Source: Nostoc sp. CHAB 5715 (lineage in GTDB: Bacteria; Cyanobacteriota; Cyanobacteriia; Cyanobacteriales; Nostocaceae). Taken from it: DNA of 8,907 nucleotides. The notes under the pieces were generated by a model. It saw nothing but the letters and a program-made list of their open reading frames with translations. It searched no databases and was not told where the DNA came from. Both the position numbers and the translations under genes were made by a program. Below, one piece after another: positions 6,323 through 8,907 of this stretch. Location: the NCBI RefSeq assembly GCF_020829685.1, contig NZ_JAIVFR010000207.1, positions 1 through 8,907 of the forward strand. The letters are read 5' to 3'. Position 1 is the stretch's first letter, and the number at the start of each line of letters is the position of its first letter.

Positions 6323-6495
6323 TGCAAATATCCCTCTCTTGGAAGTATTCTTAATAACCTTTCTCTCTACAATTCCCAGCGATGGTAAATGCTAAAAATA
6401 TCACAATTCATAATGTAGGATACATGATCCTTTATTATTGACCGATTATCAGCATCACATCTGTATGGCAGGGAACTAAAAACATGTATAATTTA

Positions 6496-6612
6496 CTAAT
6501 CGTTTTTACCGATGTCATTTGAAATTTCTTCGATTAGCAATGAACTGATATAGCTATTAGCAAACCCTGAACAAAGTAAAATACAGAATCCAGCAATTAA
6601 GGATGTAATCAT
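6496..6612 (-). CDS. Possible 38-residue membrane microprotein upstream of nifV
   Basis: A short frame begins ATG 6612 with GAGG 8 nt upstream, a better site than several larger genes here have. It encodes MITSLIAGFCILLCSGFANS, one hydrophobic segment of about 16 residues. A polar, acidic tail follows (YISSLLIEEISNDIGKND) and then TAG. The LLCSG stretch loosely resembles a lipoprotein box. It lies between the DUF2949-like gene and nifV, on the operon strand. I know no family for it. A frame this short can arise by chance; the ribosome-binding site, predicted membrane segment and position are the only support. Confidence 0.35.
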   Translation of the reverse strand: MITSLIAGFCILLCSGFANSYISSLLIEEISNDIGKND

Positions 6613-6643
6613 CTTAGTAACCTCAGATTTTCTAGACCATTGG

Positions 6644-6673
6644 TGTATAATTTTGGCAGGTAATGGTACTCAA
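6644..6673 (-). promoter_or_regulatory. Possible internal promoter upstream of the small ORF and nifV
   Basis: On the minus strand TTGAGT (6668-6673) and TATACA (6644-6649) are 18 bp apart, each matching its consensus at 4 of 6 positions. Transcription would start about 25 bp before the ATG of the 38-residue frame and could feed nifV. The match is weak and could be chance. Confidence 0.2.
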
Positions 6674-6693
6674 AGCTAAAGGGTTCAAATTAG

Positions 6694-6891
6694 CTAACTT
6701 TGTTCTGCTAGCCAGTCAAAAATCTTTCCTAGCTGCTCCAAGTCAACTAAACCATACTGCCAAAGGAGCATCGGTAGTGGGCCATTTTCTAATTCACGGT
6801 GTCGCAGAGCTACACCAATATCGGCATTTGAAAGTTCAAGTTCATTGTGCAAAAAATTCAGGAGTTTTATATCTCTGTTACGAGTCGCCAT
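6694..6891 (-). CDS. DUF2949-like small cyanobacterial protein (Asr1406 position)
   Basis: This 65-residue protein has a helical N-terminus (RDIKLLNFLHNELELSNADI) and the distinctive GPLPMLLWQYGLVDLEQLGKIFDWL C-terminal half. I associate that pattern with DUF2949, a family of short cyanobacterial proteins of unknown function. By order it sits where asr1406 lies between asr1405 and nifV in Anabaena PCC 7120 (from memory). ATG 6891 is chosen; a TTG at 6909 would add six residues. Neither has a clear ribosome-binding site. No cysteines or membrane segment are present, so it is a soluble protein, perhaps a small partner protein. Confidence 0.7.
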   Translation of the reverse strand: MATRNRDIKLLNFLHNELELSNADIGVALRHRELENGPLPMLLWQYGLVDLEQLGKIFDWLAEQS

Positions 6892-6913
6892 AATTGATTG
6901 AACTTTCAATTTT

Positions 6914-7115
6914 TTAATTTGGAAAAGAATTAAAAATCAGAAATTCCCAGTCTTGTTTGCTAATTTCATCTTTGTAATTGTCGCTAGATGTCAGGAAAAT
7001 TTCAGATTTAGGAGACTGGATAAAATCTAAAACTCGGTTAATCTCCCTCAGTCTGCAACAAATTCTGCTAACGTACAGTAGCTTCAACTTCTAAAGCTAT
7101 TCGAGCTTTGTGCAT
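6914..7115 (-). pseudogene. Frameshifted coding remnant within the nif cluster, possibly PIN-like
   Basis: ATG 7115 opens MHKARIALEVEATVR and meets TAG after 15 codons. In a second frame, open from about 7087, the sequence continues REINRVLDFIQSPKSEIFL, then SSDNYKDEISKQDWEFLIFN and TAA at 6914-6916. Amino-acid composition is that of a real protein rather than random frame noise. The pattern ARI.LE.EA followed by VLDFI.S...E...TS....EIS recalls, from memory, a cyanobacterial PIN-domain family, but without its N-terminal acidic strand. At least one frameshift and an N-terminal loss would be needed. The second frame alone could be a 57-residue ORF from TTG 7087. It separates two genes that are adjacent in Anabaena PCC 7120. 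Confidence 0.4.
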
Positions 7116-7161
7116 CTATAACAAAGAGGGGAGTGGGGTATGAAAAACTTTTCATTTGTAC

Positions 7162-7392
7162 TTATGACTCATCACTGTAATGCCAGCAACGCTCTAGCCA
7201 CTCTAATAATTCGTGGCGAGAAGCAAGAAATTGCATAACTGTACTACGAATCAATATTGCTTCGAGCAAATTATTCACTTGCACTCGTAAAGAACCATCG
7301 GGGGGACAGGAACTCTTAATTTTTAACTCTTGCAAACGGTGGTAGATTCGCCAGCGATCGCTCAAAGGAATCTGTAAAACGTGATTTGTCAT
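7162..7392 (-). CDS. Asr1405/Asl0597 family protein
   Basis: This 76-residue, cysteine- and tryptophan-containing protein begins MTNHVLQIPLSDRWRIYHRL and continues through a hydrophobic middle (NNLLEAILIRSTVMQFLASR) to a C-terminus LLEWLERCWHY. I recognise it as the Asr1405/Asl0597 family, found next to nif genes in cyanobacteria, with no known activity; two helix-rich halves suggest a small adaptor. It is followed by a coding remnant rather than directly by the DUF2949-like gene. ATG 7392 lies inside the first unit of the upstream heptamer array, whose AAAGGAC units also give the only Shine-Dalgarno-like sequence (AAAGGA about 11 nt upstream). Expression may therefore depend on repeat copy number or register. 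Confidence 0.75.
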   Translation of the reverse strand: MTNHVLQIPLSDRWRIYHRLQELKIKSSCPPDGSLRVQVNNLLEAILIRSTVMQFLASRHELLEWLERCWHYSDES

Positions 7393-7538
7393 TTGTCTTT
7401 TGTCCTTTGTCCTTTGTTAGTTGTCAGTTGTCCTTTGTCCTTTGTCGCTTGTCATTTGTCCTTTGTCATTTATCCTTTGCGAATGACCAATGACTAATGA
7501 CTAATGACTAATGACCAATGACCAATGACTAATGACTC
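7385..7538. repeat. STRR heptamer array of 22 units spanning the cysE - Asr1405 gap
   Basis: From 7385 the sequence falls into 22 consecutive 7-bp units without a break in register. Units 1-13 are TTTGTCC/TTTGTCA variants and one transitional unit is TTTGCGA (7476-7482). Units 15-22 are ATGACCA/ATGACTA, with the last (7532-7538) imperfect. The two halves are roughly complementary (AATGACAAATGAC against AATGACCAATGAC), so the array can fold back on itself. It fills the entire 136-bp intergenic space and reaches into both flanking genes. Confidence 0.9.
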
Positions 7539-8269
7539 TTAACGCCTAAAGTTTGCAGTTGTTTTTCAAGTTGTTCAATGCGCGAGAGCAAAGAACGAAT
7601 CACGGTTGCTTCCACATCGGGTAGCTTTCCATGTTCTAAAGGAGAAAGGCTGGCGTTTTCGTTTTGAGAAATAATTCGACCGGGAACTCCTACAACAGTG
7701 CGATCGCTAGGGACATTCTGCAAGACAATAGAACCTGCACCAATACGGACGCGATCGCCAATTTGCAGATTACCCAAAACTTTCGCACCCGCTCCGATTA
7801 CTGCATTTTTACCCACTGTGGGATGACGCTTACCACTTTCTTTACCAGTTCCGCCAAGGGTGACGCCCTGATAAATCAGTGTATAGTCGCCGACGATCGC
7901 AGTTTCGCCAATGACAACACCCATTCCGTGGTCGATAAACACGCCCTGACCAATCTCTGCACCTGGGTGAATTTCAATTCCCGTCAAAAATCGCCCCAAA
8001 TGAGAAATTAAGCGGGGGATAAAACTCACTCCTCGACAATGTAACCAGTGAGCAAGACGATGCAAACATAGCGCGTGCAATCCAGGGTAGCAAAACACCA
8101 CTTCTAGCCAATTACGTGCTGCTGGGTCGCGCTCAAAAATAATGCGAAAATCACTCAATAATGGCTCAAAAAAAACGCCAGAGAGGAGATTTTTCAGCAT
8201 GGATGTATGGGCAGAATCCTGCGTTTTGGTAGTCTGATGATCGCTAATACTGTCTAAAGACTGTTGCAT
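7529..8269 (-). CDS. cysE: Serine O-acetyltransferase (CysE/SrpH)
   Basis: This 246-residue enzyme transfers acetyl from acetyl-CoA to L-serine, giving O-acetylserine for cysteine synthesis. The N-terminal helical part contains [13 protein letters not shown] (Asp48, serine-binding region). The left-handed beta-helix begins near residue 100 with hexapeptide repeats ([47 protein letters not shown]). Active-site residues are Asp113-His114 in FIDHGMG and His149 in KRHP. The C-terminus ends in a short helix, [12 protein letters not shown]. It heads the nif cluster, as cysE1 accompanies nifUSV in Azotobacter, presumably raising cysteine supply for NifS. ATG 8269 gives a disordered 23-residue leader; ATG 8200 (MLKNLL) is possible, and neither has a clear ribosome-binding site. 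The stop codon and last codons come from a heptamer array. Confidence 0.93.
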   Translation of the reverse strand: MQQSLDSISDHQTTKTQDSAHTSMLKNLLSGVFFEPLLSDFRIIFERDPAARNWLEVVFCYPGLHALCLHRLAHWLHCRGVSFIPRLISHLGRFLTGIEIHPGAEIGQGVFIDHGMGVVIGETAIVGDYTLIYQGVTLGGTGKESGKRHPTVGKNAVIGAGAKVLGNLQIGDRVRIGAGSIVLQNVPSDRTVVGVPGRIISQNENASLSPLEHGKLPDVEATVIRSLLSRIEQLEKQLQTLGVKSH

Positions 8270-8400
8270 CGGTAATGTCTATCTGGTAAAAAGATCCATC
8301 TGCTATTTTTATGCTTATATCAGGTGACTTCCAACTGGATAGAAAACCCAATGCTGATTGGATTTATTGGATTGATTAAGGTTGTACTCAAACGCCGAAA

Positions 8401-8443
8401 CCTGTACCCCAAGATAAATTTTAAGTTTATCTTGGGGTACGGG
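8401..8443. other. Long inverted repeat (18-bp stem, 7-nt loop) upstream of cysE
   Basis: CCTGTACCCCAAGATAAA (8401-8418) pairs with TTTATCTTGGGGTACGGG (8426-8443) across the loop TTTTAAG, with one T-G wobble. No T tract follows on either strand, so it is not a standard intrinsic terminator. It lies about 130 bp upstream of the cysE start. It could be a cruciform, an RNA hairpin in a long leader, an operator or the remnant of a mobile element. Confidence 0.75.
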
Positions 8444-8476
8444 TGCTAGTATTTAACGATGGAGGTACTAGTATTT
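8442..8476. repeat. Direct 13-bp repeat spaced 22 bp
   Basis: GGTGCTAGTATTT (8442-8454) recurs as GGTACTAGTATTT (8464-8476) with one mismatch. The start-to-start distance of 22 bp is about two helical turns. The second copy contains the palindrome TACTAGTA. It overlaps the end of the inverted repeat. It is compatible with tandem protein-binding sites, but nothing identifies a regulator. Confidence 0.5.
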
Positions 8477-8883
8477 TTGGGGCAGGGGTTAAGAATTTTT
8501 GTGCTCGCTACAAGAAACTTTACCTGTAAGCCTTTGCTAAGATTTCATCAAGATATTTTGCAATATATTAAGCTGTACTCAGATGCACTCAAATATGAGT
8601 TTGATCGGGCTACAAATGGATTTTTTGTATATGCTACTACTATTAGTATCCTATTATTTGGTTAGGCGAAAGACAGATTTCTTTATTTTCTTTTAGGATT
8701 TCCTGTCTGTATGTATATATACGTTTCAAAATATAGTTATCGCTCATAGTGAATATCTTATTATATAGATGTGTTGAAGGAAAGCATTTCAATTTTGCAT
8801 TGGGATGGCGAATTCTTAAAAAATTGATAATTACTAAATTTTTCCCTCTTATAGCGCTTTTCAAGTAATTGAACTACACCACT

Positions 8884-8907
8884 CTCTACTCCCCACTCCC
8901 CACTCCC
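8884..8907. repeat. STRR-type heptamer array (CCCCACT), cut by window edge
   Basis: The units CTCTACT, CCCCACT and CCCCACT followed by CCC run to the end of the window. They are the same heptamer type as the right arm at 4710-4730, and the array probably continues outside. Confidence 0.75.

Larger units (their letters stand above)
8270..8907. other. Upstream region of cysE without a convincing gene
   Basis: These 638 bp hold no supportable coding sequence. Two frames (8459-8665 plus; 8643-8864 minus) overlap each other, lack ribosome-binding sites and show no family features. The stretch contains the long inverted repeat 8401-8443 and the direct repeat 8442-8476. It also has a TATAGCGCTTTTC phrase at 8850-8862 resembling the end of the element at 288-435, and a heptamer array at the right edge. 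The nif-cluster promoter probably lies in 8270-8440, but I found no GTA-N8-TAC NtcA site. Confidence 0.5.

Noticed and set aside
7093..7109. AAAGCT-N5-AGCTTT hairpin as terminator of the Asr1405-like gene
   Set aside because: Only a 6-bp stem with no T tract, and it falls within the coding remnant.
7140..7155. ATGAAAAACTTTTCAT dyad just after the Asr1405-like stop
   Set aside because: The usable stem is AT-rich and 6 bp with no clear T tract, so a terminator call is not supported.
7385..7538. CRISPR array
   Set aside because: The repeats are 7 bp, directly tandem and without spacers; this is an STRR array.
7664..8011. 115-residue plus-strand frame
   Set aside because: Antisense shadow of the well-supported cysE gene.
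8270..8460. NtcA site (GTA-N8-TAC) upstream of cysE, expected for a nitrogen-regulated cluster
   Set aside because: I scanned by eye and found no match with the required spacing; a degenerate site cannot be excluded.
8459..8665. 68-residue plus-strand frame with a hydrophobic C-terminus
   Set aside because: No ribosome-binding site; it starts inside the direct repeat. A segment such as DALKYEFDRATNGFFVYATT looks protein-like, but nothing else supports it.
8643..8864. 73-residue minus-strand frame
   Set aside because: TTG start without ribosome-binding site, overlaps the opposing frame, no recognisable motif.

Overview
The window looks like chromosomal DNA of a filamentous, nitrogen-fixing, probably heterocyst-forming cyanobacterium of the Nostoc/Anabaena/Calothrix type. 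Four things point there: about a dozen copies of the HIP1 octamer GCGATCGC; several arrays of heptanucleotide repeats (STRR type: CCCCAGT, GGGGAGT, TTTGTCC/ATGACTA); an AT-leaning base composition; and a minus-strand gene order cysE - Asr1405-like - DUF2949-like - nifV - nifZ - nifT. From memory, this matches the nifV1 locus of Anabaena PCC 7120 (alr1404 to asr1409).

Layout. Positions 1-897 hold no convincing gene. They contain a 21-bp-module tandem array, two MITE-like inverted-repeat elements, a short heptamer array, and a sigma70-like promoter (807-835) for the next gene. Positions 898-2280 (+) encode a large PlsC-type acyltransferase. Positions 2303-3172 (+) form a toxin-antitoxin patch: an intact FitA/VapB-like antitoxin, a VapC (PIN) toxin cut off after 44 codons, and directly behind the break an apparently intact RelB-like/RelE-like pair. 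A Uma2-family putative nuclease (3218-3799, -) converges on it. A third inverted-repeat element (3923-4044) then separates this accessory zone from the nif cluster.

The nif cluster reads leftward from about 8269 to 4054. CysE makes O-acetylserine, the cysteine precursor that feeds Fe-S cluster assembly. NifV makes homocitrate, the organic ligand of FeMo-co. NifZ takes part in P-cluster maturation, and NifT is a small conserved nif protein of unknown role. Two small conserved cyanobacterial proteins lie between cysE and nifV. A thioredoxin-fold [2Fe-2S] protein follows nifT. nifV/nifZ/nifT overlap by 11 and 26 bp, which suggests translational coupling.

The less ordinary content lies between the genes. 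A 22-unit heptamer array in one unbroken 7-bp register runs from inside the 3' end of cysE to the start codon of the next gene and supplies coding and ribosome-binding bases to both. Facing heptamer arms with T tracts at both ends sit between nifT and the [2Fe-2S] gene. A frameshifted coding remnant (about 6914-7115) and a possible 38-residue membrane microprotein (6496-6612) lie inside the cluster. An 18-bp-stem inverted repeat lies upstream of cysE. I see no clearly new multi-gene system; the best leads are the repeat-gene fusions, the layered toxin-antitoxin remnants and the small ORFs of the nif cluster.
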